A stretch of 64,000 nt of DNA, from the NCBI RefSeq assembly GCF_025642115.1, contig NZ_CP106753.1:558001-622000 (forward strand), read 5' to 3'. The first letter of the stretch is position 1. Each line of letters opens with the position of its first letter. Positions 52,864 through 60,165 of the stretch are shown here, piece after piece. A program made the position numbers and the translations under genes. The notes under the pieces were generated by a model. That model was not told where the DNA came from and ran no database searches. It saw nothing but the letters and a program-made list of their open reading frames with translations. Source of the DNA: Chitiniphilus purpureus (GTDB taxonomy: Bacteria > Pseudomonadota > Gammaproteobacteria > Burkholderiales > Chitinibacteraceae).

Positions 52864-53541
52864 ATGAACATCTATGACGCCAGACGCAACCGGTTGCGCG
52901 AAGTGGTTGAGTCCGACAAGCGATTCAAGGGACGCCCGTCCCGGCTTGCCGCGTTCCTTGGACGCCAGCCGAGCTACCTGTATCGCTTGCTCAAGGACAG
53001 TGGTGAGGATCGCAAGAATCTGGGCGAGGAGCTGGCCCGCGAGTTCGAGCGGGAGCTGGGTCTGCCCTATGGATGGTTCGATCAGGATGTGCTCAGCGAG
53101 CAGGCGCGTGATCGTGGCATCACTTATCAGGCCGGCGTGAACCGGGGCCTGTCGCAGCGTTGGGTGCCACTGGTGCCCTGGGCTAAGGTGTTCAGCACCG
53201 TGACCGCCGCGTCCAAACCGCGCAGCAGCACCGAATGGGTGGCGTGCCCTGCGCCGTGCAGCACGCGCACTTTCGCGGTACGCCATACCGGCGAAGCGAT
53301 GGCGCCGGATTATCGTCACGGCGAACTGCTGTTCGTCGACCCCGAGCAGACTGCGCGCCATGGCGACGACGTCATCGTCCGCATTGATGAACTGACCGTC
53401 TTCAAACGTTTGCATATCACTCCCGAAGGATCCTATCTGGTTTCCTTGAACCCTGATTTTCCTGATCGCATCGTGGCGATGCCGTCCCAGGCCATCGTGC
53501 TCGGCTGCGTGATTGGCAGCTGGGTGCAACGCCGCGCCTGA
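52864..53541 (+). CDS. S24/LexA-like phage-type repressor with a degenerate catalytic site
   Basis: A 225-residue repressor: N-terminal helix-turn-helix (RPSRLAAFLGRQPSYLYRLL), a linker, and a C-terminal S24-like dimerisation domain. The normal cleavage motif G-D-S-M reads GEAM, with Ala145 where the nucleophilic Ser belongs; the base Lys181 (LTVFKRL) is conserved, 36 residues later as in LexA. So autocleavage, the usual switch in SOS induction, should not occur, making it a non-cleavable regulator or one with another trigger. It faces the YdaS-like gene across an operator-like region. No phage structural genes are near. Terminator follows. Confidence 0.82.
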   Translation: MNIYDARRNRLREVVESDKRFKGRPSRLAAFLGRQPSYLYRLLKDSGEDRKNLGEELAREFERELGLPYGWFDQDVLSEQARDRGITYQAGVNRGLSQRWVPLVPWAKVFSTVTAASKPRSSTEWVACPAPCSTRTFAVRHTGEAMAPDYRHGELLFVDPEQTARHGDDVIVRIDELTVFKRLHITPEGSYLVSLNPDFPDRIVAMPSQAIVLGCVIGSWVQRRA

Positions 53542-53565
53542 CAGGCCCTTTCCCCACCCTCAGGA

Positions 53566-53590
53566 CAGCCCGCCCAGTGCGGGCTGTTTT
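53566..53590 (+). terminator. Rho-independent terminator after the S24-like repressor
   Basis: CAGCCCGC - CCAGT - GCGGGCTG followed by TTTT. The 8-bp perfect stem starts 25 bp after the stop codon. Confidence 0.87.
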
Positions 53591-53696
53591 GCTTGCGCCC
53601 GCTTCCTTTGTGATTACCTGAAGGAATTGAAAATGATATTACCCAAGAGTATATTCATTACGCAATACTTTCTTACCGTCCGGTGCGAATTTGCGC

Positions 53697-54002
53697 ATGG
53701 ATATGAGCCTGGGGAAACGGATGAAGCGGTTGGTGCACTTCGCGTGCTTTACCGTATTGGCGCTGGAGATCGCGATGGTCGGCATTGCCACTGCCGTCAT
53801 GCTGTGGCTGCATGTGCCGCCACAGCATGCGGTATTGCTGGTGGCGGGAGTGGGTCAGCTCGGCGCATTGGCGCTCTGGGGGATCATCGAGCTCTTCTTC
53901 CCGCCGCCCGATCCGTTTGCGCTCCCCGACAGGCCGACTCTGCCGTCGCGCGCGGTGCGCTACCCGTTGCCGGAACGGACATGGCTGCAGCGCCGGCCAT
54001 GA
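53697..54002 (+). CDS. Hypothetical small membrane protein
   Basis: A protein of about 101 residues with two hydrophobic helices (LVHFACFTVLALEIAMVGIA and HAVLLVAGVGQLGALALWGI) and a proline-rich tail (FFPPPDPFALPDRPTLPS). The family is not recognised. Candidate starts are TTG 53691, ATG 53697 and ATG 53703; none has a clear ribosome site. A well-spaced AAGGA precedes an ATG at 53633, but that ATG is in another frame and leads to no recognisable protein. Terminated by the grxD-side hairpin, which is bidirectional in part. Confidence 0.5.
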   Translation: MDMSLGKRMKRLVHFACFTVLALEIAMVGIATAVMLWLHVPPQHAVLLVAGVGQLGALALWGIIELFFPPPDPFALPDRPTLPSRAVRYPLPERTWLQRRP

Positions 54003-54025
54003 AAAAACCCCGCCTGGGCGGGGTT
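54002..54025 (-). terminator. Rho-independent terminator after grxD
   Basis: On the minus strand AACCCCGC - CCAG - GCGGGGTT followed by TTTT. It lies about 38 bp after the grxD stop. Confidence 0.85.
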
Positions 54026-54062
54026 GTCCGGAGATGCCGTCATGCACGCGGCGGGCAGGTGC

Positions 54063-54383
54063 CTACTTGGCGGCGTCCAACTGCTTTTGCAGCTCACCTG
54101 TGGCGTACAGCTCCTTCATGATGTCCGAGCCGCCGATGAATTCGCCCCGGATGTAAAGCTGCGGAATCGTCGGCCAGTTGGCGTATTCCTTGATGCCTTG
54201 GCGGATGTCCTGGTCTTCCAGCACGTTGATGGTGACGAATTGGGCGCTGCAATTCTTGAGCAGCTGTACCGCGGCGGCCGAGAAGCCGCACATCGGAAAG
54301 GATGCCGAGCCCTTCATGAACAGCACGACGGGATTCTGGGTGACGGTATCGCGGATTTCCTGTTGGACGTTGCGTGCGCTCAT
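54063..54383 (-). CDS. grxD: Monothiol glutaredoxin (Grx4 type)
   Basis: A 106-residue protein with the monothiol active site FPMCGFSAAA (Cys32), the cis-Pro segment ANWPTIPQLYIRGEFIGGSD and the terminal helix ELYATGELQKQL. Grx4-type proteins bind a [2Fe-2S] cluster with glutathione and deliver it in Fe-S biogenesis and iron sensing. It follows prmC (83-bp gap), as in the hemA-prfA-prmC-grxD order of many betaproteobacteria; hemA and prfA are not here. A terminator closes the gene. Confidence 0.96.
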   Translation of the reverse strand: MSARNVQQEIRDTVTQNPVVLFMKGSASFPMCGFSAAAVQLLKNCSAQFVTINVLEDQDIRQGIKEYANWPTIPQLYIRGEFIGGSDIMKELYATGELQKQLDAAK

Positions 54384-54466
54384 GCGGACAGCCTCGAAAA
54401 GTAGTTGATCAAATTAGTCGGGAATTGTAGCGCCTTGACTGCGACGCGACAACCGAGCGTTGGGGG

Positions 54467-55276
54467 TCATTGCGGCCAGCGACCGCCACTGATGCGGTCC
54501 AGCCCCGCCAGATCCTGCCAGGTGCACACGGCGACGAAGCCCACTGCCGCCAGCATATCGCGGCAGGCCTTGCCCTGGTCATGGCCATGTTCGAGCAGCA
54601 GCATGCCCTGCGCGTCCAGATGCGCGGGTGCCTGTGCAATCAGGGTGCGCAGATGCTGCAGGCCGTCCGCTCCGTCCGTCAACGCGCCGGCGGGTTCGAA
54701 GCGCAGGTCGCCGTTGCCAAGGTGCGGGTCGCCGGCCTTGATATACGGTGGGTTGGCGACGATCACCGCGAAATGCTCGCCGGCCAGTGCCGCGAACCAA
54801 TCGGACTGCAGCAGCCGGATCGACGCGCCCAGCTGTGCGGCGTTGTGCGCTGCCACCCGCAGCGCCGCAGCACTGATGTCCACGGCGGTGACCGCCAGGT
54901 CGGGGCGTTCCAGCTTGAGGGTGATGGGAATGCAGCCGGAGCCGGTGCCAAGGTCCAGTACGAGGGCGCCAGGGCGGGCGTGATCGAGGGCCAGTGCCAC
55001 CAACTGCTCGGTTTCCGGGCGGGGGATCAGCACCGCGGGATCGACTGCAAAGTCGCGCCCATAGAATTCGCGGACCCCGACGAGATAGGCGACCGGTTCG
55101 CCTGCCTGCCGCCGCGCCGTCAGCGCGGCAAAGCGCGCGACAACGGCGTCGTCGAGCGGATCGTCGCCATGCGCGATCAGCCAGGCGTGCGAAACGCCGG
55201 CTACGTGCTGCAGCAGCACGCGCGCATCCAGCCGATCAAGGCCACTCTGGGCCAGCAGTTGACGGGGCGTGGTCAT
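54467..55276 (-). CDS. prmC: Release factor glutamine methyltransferase PrmC (HemK)
   Basis: A 269-residue enzyme methylating the GGQ glutamine of release factors RF1 and RF2 with SAM. N-terminal helical domain (TPRQLLAQSGLDRLDARVLL), then AVLIPRPETEQLVALAL, SAM-binding motif LVLDLGTGSGCIPITL, acidic loop VDISAAALRVA and the glutamine-binding NPPY in FAVIVANPPYIKAGD. ATG 55276 gives the family start; the frame runs on upstream to 55444. The prfA gene that usually precedes prmC is not upstream; the neighbour is an unrelated divergent secreted protease gene. Confidence 0.95.
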   Translation of the reverse strand: MTTPRQLLAQSGLDRLDARVLLQHVAGVSHAWLIAHGDDPLDDAVVARFAALTARRQAGEPVAYLVGVREFYGRDFAVDPAVLIPRPETEQLVALALDHARPGALVLDLGTGSGCIPITLKLERPDLAVTAVDISAAALRVAAHNAAQLGASIRLLQSDWFAALAGEHFAVIVANPPYIKAGDPHLGNGDLRFEPAGALTDGADGLQHLRTLIAQAPAHLDAQGMLLLEHGHDQGKACRDMLAAVGFVAVCTWQDLAGLDRISGGRWPQ

Positions 55277-55651
55277 GAATCGCAATCCGAACCGGGCCGG
55301 GCATTGTCTGCGGCTGCGGCATGCTGTGCAAGCAGGTATGAATGTCTCAGGTACCGCGCATGGCATATGCACGCAAACCTGCATTGGGGCACCGCAACCG
55401 GCATCGGGTGTGGTCCGTTGCATTGCAGCACGTTGGCGCAGCACCGGTGTGAGGTGCCAGCTGCGCCTTCCTGCAAACCTGAACAGGTTTTCCGGATTTC
55501 GTTAAATTTGCTGACCAGCAACTGCATGGTTTTTGACTGTGGTTTTCTTTGTTGTCGCTATGCTGCCTTGCGTCGTTCGTCATATTGCCCATATGGCGCG
55601 GCCGAGGCGAGCCGTGTCTCGCCATCCAGCCATCACCCCACAGGAATGAAG
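55277..55651. other. Divergent intergenic region between prmC and the secreted protease gene
   Basis: 375 bp without a gene. The A+T-rich portion nearer the protease (about 55490-55560; TTGACT at 55533 and TATGCT at 55559, separated by 20 bp) may hold its promoter, although the spacing is too long for a good sigma-70 site. Nothing further is recognised. Confidence 0.4.
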
Positions 55652-56983
55652 ATGACAACCAGCAAACGCTTGAGCTTTACCCTGCTCGCCGCCATTGGTC
55701 TTGCCAGCGCGGCAATCAGCCACGCAGCCTGCCGCGGCGCCTGGGCGGAGGGCAATACCTATCAGGCCGGTGATACCGTGACCTACGGTACCAGCACGTA
55801 TACCGCCCGGGTCACCCATACCGCGTATGCCGGCTCCAATTGGAATCCGCCTTCGACACCCTCGCTGTGGGACGTGGGTGGCAACTGCGGCACCCCGACG
55901 CCTACACCGACACCCACCCCGACACCCACCCCGACACCCACCCCGACACCCACCCCGACACCCACCCCGACACCCACCCCGACACCGACCCCTGGCAATA
56001 CCGTGTGTTTCTTCGAGCATATCGATTACCAGGGCGCCAGCCTGTGCGTTGGCGCCGGCAACGCGGCGTGGCCGCCCGCCGGGTGGGACGAGCAGGTCTC
56101 GTCGGTGCAGGTCAGCCCGGGGTATCAGATCCAGCTGTATGCCGACCCGGACCATGCCGGCCGGGTATTGCGGCTGACCGGGAACGAGCCCAATCTCGTG
56201 ACGCGCAACTTCAACGACCGGATGTCCTCCTACCGCATCGCCGCGCTCGATGCCCCGACACCTGCCCCGGCCCCCATGCCGGTGCCGGGACAGACCCGTC
56301 TGGCCGCGTTGCCCAATGCCGGCCTGTTCAACGATTGCGCCCCTGCCTTGCAACTGGACCTGCAGGATCCGGTGGGTTTCACGCCTTTCACCGATCAGGT
56401 GCCGATCGCCGAACTCGGACCGCTGATGGAGCAGGTGGCGCGCAATGTATGCGCGGTGTTGTATCGGCAGCCGCATGAGGTGCCGGTGCGCCTGAACCGC
56501 ATCATCCTGTCGGTGCAGGACGTGGACGGCGTGGCCTGGGCCGGGGGGGATACCATCACGCTGAGCACCCGGCACGTGCGCAATTACGCCAATGGCGGCG
56601 GGGACGTGGTCAAGGAGGTCATCGGCATCCTGGTGCACGAAGCCACCCACCTGTATCAGAAAAACAACGAAGACACCGCCAATGTGCCGGAATTTGGTGG
56701 GGTGATTGAAGGTTTTGCCGACTTTGTCCGCTATCGTAATGGCTACAAGACCATTGCCGAACACCGGCGTCCCGGCGGTGTGTGGTACGGTGGCTATGAT
56801 ACGACCGGTTTCTTCATCGACTATCTGGATCAGATGTACCCGGATCTGGCCTATCGTCTGAATGCCACGCTCGATTCCCATGACGGCGTGCAGTGGACCG
56901 AGGCGAGCTTCCAGCAGCTGACCGGCAAGCCGGTGCAGACCCTTTGGAACGAATATCAGACATGGTTGAGCACGCAGCCTTGA
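55652..56983 (+). CDS. Modular secreted metalloprotease: chitin-binding domain, crystallin-like domain and BSP peptidase
   Basis: A 443-residue exported protein: signal peptide (MTTSKRLSFTLLAAIGLASA); a CBM5/12-like chitin-binding module (CRGAWAEGNTYQAGDTVTYG...WNPPSTPSLWDVGGNC); a Thr-Pro linker from a 12-nt repeat; a beta/gamma-crystallin or I36-like domain (VCFFEHIDYQGASLCVGAGN); then a C-terminal zinc peptidase of the BSP (plant basic secretory protein) family with VHEATHLYQ (HExxH) and EGFADFVRYRNGY. Probably digests proteins in chitinous matter. AGGA lies 6 nt before ATG 55652; ATG 55646 has no room for a ribosome site. Terminator at 57126. Confidence 0.85.
   Translation: MTTSKRLSFTLLAAIGLASAAISHAACRGAWAEGNTYQAGDTVTYGTSTYTARVTHTAYAGSNWNPPSTPSLWDVGGNCGTPTPTPTPTPTPTPTPTPTPTPTPTPTPTPTPTPGNTVCFFEHIDYQGASLCVGAGNAAWPPAGWDEQVSSVQVSPGYQIQLYADPDHAGRVLRLTGNEPNLVTRNFNDRMSSYRIAALDAPTPAPAPMPVPGQTRLAALPNAGLFNDCAPALQLDLQDPVGFTPFTDQVPIAELGPLMEQVARNVCAVLYRQPHEVPVRLNRIILSVQDVDGVAWAGGDTITLSTRHVRNYANGGGDVVKEVIGILVHEATHLYQKNNEDTANVPEFGGVIEGFADFVRYRNGYKTIAEHRRPGGVWYGGYDTTGFFIDYLDQMYPDLAYRLNATLDSHDGVQWTEASFQQLTGKPVQTLWNEYQTWLSTQP
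55909..55980 (+). repeat. Tandem 12-bp repeat encoding a Thr-Pro linker
   Basis: Six perfect copies of GACACCCACCCC, followed by a diverged seventh (GACACCGACCCC). Together with flanking sequence they encode a run of alternating Thr and Pro, the flexible linker between the chitin-binding module and the crystallin-like domain. Perfect copies suggest recent slippage and likely length variation between strains. Confidence 0.92.
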
Positions 56984-57125
56984 CGCTGCGGTATCCCCGC
57001 CTTGGGTTGCTCAGCCGACCGATCCGGCCCGCGCCGCTCGTGCGCGGGCCCACCAGGCGCACTGCGCGACTCCAGGACCCGTGATCCGGCCGGCGAGGGC
57101 TGGGTCCGTCAGGTCCGAATCCTTG

Positions 57126-57155
57126 AGGCCCCTCCACCAGGAGGGGCCTTTTTTT
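57126..57155 (+). terminator. Rho-independent terminator after the secreted protease gene
   Basis: AGGCCCCTCC - ACCA - GGAGGGGCCT followed by a run of seven T. A perfect 10-bp stem, about 140 bp after the protease stop. The leader between carries no obvious gene. Confidence 0.92.
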
Positions 57156-57627
57156 GCGTGCCGTGTTCCCTAAACAACTGTTAATCCGCTGTTGAATCCG
57201 GCGCAATCCGGCTGGCATCAGAATGGCCGCGCCGCCAGGCCTTGCCTGAACCGTCCACCGTGTCTATCAAGGATGCTTCCCGGACGTGCCGGGTATCCAG
57301 GCAGCGCCGCCGTGATGCCAGGTGCCGTCGGCGCTGCTGCCGGCATGACCGGCAGGGCGCCTGTCGCCAAGGAAACGTCGGCGCCAGCCAGGCATGCCGG
57401 CCCGATTTGGGCTGGCGCGCGCGGCTTTCCGGCCCCGGCATGCTTGCTGTCCTGGAAGAAGGCCGTGTGGCCGGGCCGCGCCCTGGCCCATGCTGCTTGC
57501 CATCGTTGCGCGGGCACGGCAGCGCGAGGGCCGCAGGGCCCGTCCGCCCATGGGCGGCGGTTGTTGCGCAATGCGCAGGACGGCCTGCCGTGTCCACGCC
57601 GTCCCATTTCTTCGCTCAAGGCCCGCC
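57156..57627. other. Non-coding stretch before the small secreted protein
   Basis: 472 bp with several open frames on both strands but no recognisable product; they arise from the GC-rich composition. No convincing promoter pair, RNA motif or repeat is seen. Confidence 0.45.
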
Positions 57628-58053
57628 ATGCCAAATGCCGCTGCTTTGTTGATCACGCTCACGCTGTCCGTGCTTGCGCCCGCCGCATCGGCGCGGCCGC
57701 AGGAAAGGCAGCAACTGAGGCTGCCCTCCGCGTTGCGCTGGCGCCCGGCCGCGCCGGATCAGGTGCTGCTCTGGACCGGGCGCGAGGAAGTCTGGCGCCT
57801 GCACCTGCAGGCCGGCTGCAGGGTGTTGCCGTCGCGGGGTGGATTGGGCTTTACCGTGCGCCATGGCCACTTCAAGGCCGGGCGTGACCGTATCCGCGCC
57901 GTCGCGGGTGCCTGCAGGGTGGAGCGCATCACGGCGGCACCGCCCAGCCCACGACAAGGCAGCGCCGGTATGCCGACCTTTGTCGCCTGGCGAATTGAAG
58001 TTTCAGCGCATGCGAAGAACAATAATGCTTATCCATCGGTAACACTGTATTGA
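57628..58053 (+). CDS. Hypothetical secreted protein upstream of a two-component system
   Basis: A 141-residue protein with a signal peptide (MPNAAALLITLTLSVLAPAA, cleavage near ASA-RP). The mature part is basic and contains the pattern CRVLPSRGGLGFTVRHGHFK, AGRDRIRAVAGACRVERI, resembling small DUF6491-type exported proteins; that assignment is tentative. Two Cys (HLQAGCRV, AGACRV) may form a disulfide. It ends 12 bp before the response-regulator start, with a Shine-Dalgarno overlapping its stop, so it is probably the first gene of the regulator operon. Confidence 0.6.
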   Translation: MPNAAALLITLTLSVLAPAASARPQERQQLRLPSALRWRPAAPDQVLLWTGREEVWRLHLQAGCRVLPSRGGLGFTVRHGHFKAGRDRIRAVAGACRVERITAAPPSPRQGSAGMPTFVAWRIEVSAHAKNNNAYPSVTLY

Positions 58054-58065
58054 AGGGATTTCATC

Positions 58066-58749
58066 TTGCGCATCCTCGTGGTCGAAGATCAGGCCGCCCA
58101 GGCGGAATACACGGCCAAGGCGCTGCGTGAGGGGGGTCATGCGGTGGATCTTGCCTGTGACGGCAAGGAAGGCTTGTTCCTTGCCACCACCGAGCATTAC
58201 GACGCCATCGTGCTGGACCGCATGCTGCCCTGCGTGGATGGCCTGACACTGCTGCGCACGCTGCGCGCCTCTTCGATCACCACGCCGGTGCTGCTGCTGT
58301 CGGCGCTGGCCGAGTCGGACGACCGGGTCGAAGGCCTGCGCGCCGGCAGCGACGACTATCTGACCAAGCCTTTCCATACCGCCGAGCTGCTGGCGCGGCT
58401 TGATGCCATCACCCGGCGTGCCGCGCCTCAGCCGGGTACGCAGCAGCAGATCCTGCGCGTGGCCGACCTGGAGCTGGACCGGCTGTCGCGCCGGGTGCGC
58501 CGCGGCGGCACCGCGCTCGATCTGCAGCCGCGCGAGTACCAGTTGCTGGAATACATGATGCGCCACGCGGGACAGGTGGTGACCCGCACCATGCTGCTCG
58601 AAGGCGTGTGGGACTACCACTTCGATCCCGGGACCAATGTGATCGATGTGCATATCAGCAAGCTGCGCGGCAAGGTGGACGCCAACGGTCTGCCGCCGCT
58701 GCTGCATACGGTGCGCGGCGCGGGCTACCGGCTGGGCGAAGCGTCCTGA
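58066..58749 (+). CDS. OmpR-family response regulator
   Basis: A 227-residue regulator. The receiver domain shows MRILVVEDQAAQAEYTAKAL, the phospho-acceptor Asp in DAIVLDRMLPCVDG (about residue 51) and the Lys in GSDDYLTKPFHTAEL. The winged-helix domain has LQPREYQLLEYMMRHAGQVV and NVIDVHISKLRGKVDANGLP, ending HTVRGAGYRLGE. The start is a TTG with AAGGGA 7 nt upstream; no ATG gives a complete receiver. Its stop overlaps the kinase start (TGATG). This second system is distinct from the QseB/PmrA-like one at 30 kb. Confidence 0.92.
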   Translation: MRILVVEDQAAQAEYTAKALREGGHAVDLACDGKEGLFLATTEHYDAIVLDRMLPCVDGLTLLRTLRASSITTPVLLLSALAESDDRVEGLRAGSDDYLTKPFHTAELLARLDAITRRAAPQPGTQQQILRVADLELDRLSRRVRRGGTALDLQPREYQLLEYMMRHAGQVVTRTMLLEGVWDYHFDPGTNVIDVHISKLRGKVDANGLPPLLHTVRGAGYRLGEAS

Positions 58750-60137
58750 TGGCGCATCTGCCCGGCAGCCCCTGGCCCGCCAACCGGTTCTACACCACCG
58801 CCAGCCCATTCAACCGCTTTGTGCTGATCCTGCCGCTGATCATGCTGCTGGCGATGGGCGCGTTCGTACTGCTGACCTACCGCGAAGCACAGGGGGCGTT
58901 GCTGGATGAGTTCCGCGTGGCACTGCGCGAGGAGGTCTCCAACCTGGAGACGGTCTACCGCGAAGAGGGTCTGCAGGCGTTGCGCCAGTCGATCGACCGG
59001 CGTGCCAAGATCGGCGAGGCCGAACATACCATCTACCTGCTGACCGCTGCTGACGGCCGGCGGCTTGCCGGCAACATCGACGGCTGGCCGGCCGGCGTGC
59101 CGGCCGCGGACGAGCGTTCGGTGACGTTTTCCGACCCACTGGACGGCAGCACGGTGGCGGCCGAGGTGTTTCTGCTCTACGGCGATCTGCGCCTGCTGGT
59201 GGGGCGGCGCGCGATCTACGAGCAGGTGGGCGAGCACCTGCTGCGCAACTACCTGTGGCTGTCCGGCACCATGATCGTCGCCTCGCTGGCATGCGGCTGG
59301 GGTTTCACGCGGCTGATCCGGCGACGCCTGGGGACCATTGTCAGCACCGCACGCACCATCCGCGCCGATGCCACCAGCAACCGCGTGCCGATGGGCCACA
59401 GCGGCGACGAGATCGACGCGCTGATCGTCGAGCTGAATGCCATGCTCGACAAGCAGGACAAGCTCATTGTCTATGCCCGTCAATCGTCGTTTGCCATCGC
59501 GCACGACCTGCGTCATCCGCTGTCGCACCTGCGCAACTCACTCTCGGACGTCGCCGGCGAGCTGCGTGGTTTGTCACAGGCCGAGCACGTCAACGCGCTG
59601 ATCGGTGACGTGGACCATATCCTGGCGGTGTTCGCCGCGCTGATGCGGCTGGGCCGGCTGGAGTCGGGCGCGCAGGTGCTGGTGCGCCGCCCGCTCATGC
59701 TCTCGGCGCTGGCCGCCGACGTGGTCTCGCTGTACGCCCCGCTTGCCGAAGAGCATGGGCGCAAGCTGGTGCTGGAGGCCGAGTCGTGCCTCGTGAGCGT
59801 CGATCGCGAGCTGGTCGGCCAGGCGCTGGCCAACCTGATCGAGAATGCGCTGCGCTACGGCGAAGGTGAGGTGCGTGTGCTGGTGATGCAGCATGGCGAC
59901 GATGCCACCATCTCGGTACGCGACCATGGCCCGGGCATTCCGGCCGTGCAGCGCGAGCGCGTGACCGATCCCTTCTACCGGCTGGAGTCGAGTCGGCATT
60001 CGCCGGGCAGCGGTCTGGGTCTGGCGCTGGTCAAGGTGATCGCCGAGGCGCATGGCGGCCGGTTGCAGCTGCTGCCGGGCGAGCCGGGCCTGCTGGCGGT
60101 GATGCACCTGCACGCCGGTGAGGAAGGGCGCGCCTAG
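58749..60137 (+). CDS. Sensor histidine kinase
   Basis: A 462-residue inner-membrane kinase. Two membrane helices (FVLILPLIMLLAMGAFVLLT and LLRNYLWLSGTMIVASLACG) enclose a periplasmic sensor of about 130 residues. HAMP and H-box follow (SSFAIAHDLRHPLSHLRNSL with the phospho-acceptor His), then the ATPase motifs LANLIENALRYGEGEVRVLV (N-box), VRDHGPGIPAVQRERVTDPF (G1/F) and GSGLGLALVKVIAEAHGG (G2). All catalytic boxes are intact, unlike in the kinase at 29 kb. The signal sensed is unknown; a small secreted protein is encoded just upstream of the regulator. Confidence 0.93.
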   Translation: MAHLPGSPWPANRFYTTASPFNRFVLILPLIMLLAMGAFVLLTYREAQGALLDEFRVALREEVSNLETVYREEGLQALRQSIDRRAKIGEAEHTIYLLTAADGRRLAGNIDGWPAGVPAADERSVTFSDPLDGSTVAAEVFLLYGDLRLLVGRRAIYEQVGEHLLRNYLWLSGTMIVASLACGWGFTRLIRRRLGTIVSTARTIRADATSNRVPMGHSGDEIDALIVELNAMLDKQDKLIVYARQSSFAIAHDLRHPLSHLRNSLSDVAGELRGLSQAEHVNALIGDVDHILAVFAALMRLGRLESGAQVLVRRPLMLSALAADVVSLYAPLAEEHGRKLVLEAESCLVSVDRELVGQALANLIENALRYGEGEVRVLVMQHGDDATISVRDHGPGIPAVQRERVTDPFYRLESSRHSPGSGLGLALVKVIAEAHGGRLQLLPGEPGLLAVMHLHAGEEGRA

Positions 60138-60165
60138 CGCGGGTATCGCCCGTCGCATCGCGGCA

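Noticed and set aside
53513..54121. 202-codon plus-strand frame overlapping the small membrane protein
   Set aside because: Runs through a terminator hairpin and becomes low-complexity; the alternative frame with two membrane helices is more protein-like.
54470..55640. Long plus-strand open frame upstream of the secreted protease
   Set aside because: It is antisense to prmC, and the signal peptide and ribosome site of the protease start at 55652.
55909..55998. Possible CRISPR-like or VNTR non-coding array
   Set aside because: Units are contiguous without spacers and are in frame, encoding a Thr-Pro linker.
57040..57150. tRNA-like 3' end (GGTCCGAATCC ... CCACCA)
   Set aside because: The T-stem does not pair, there is no matching 5' acceptor strand or anticodon arm, and the CCACCA belongs to a perfect terminator hairpin.
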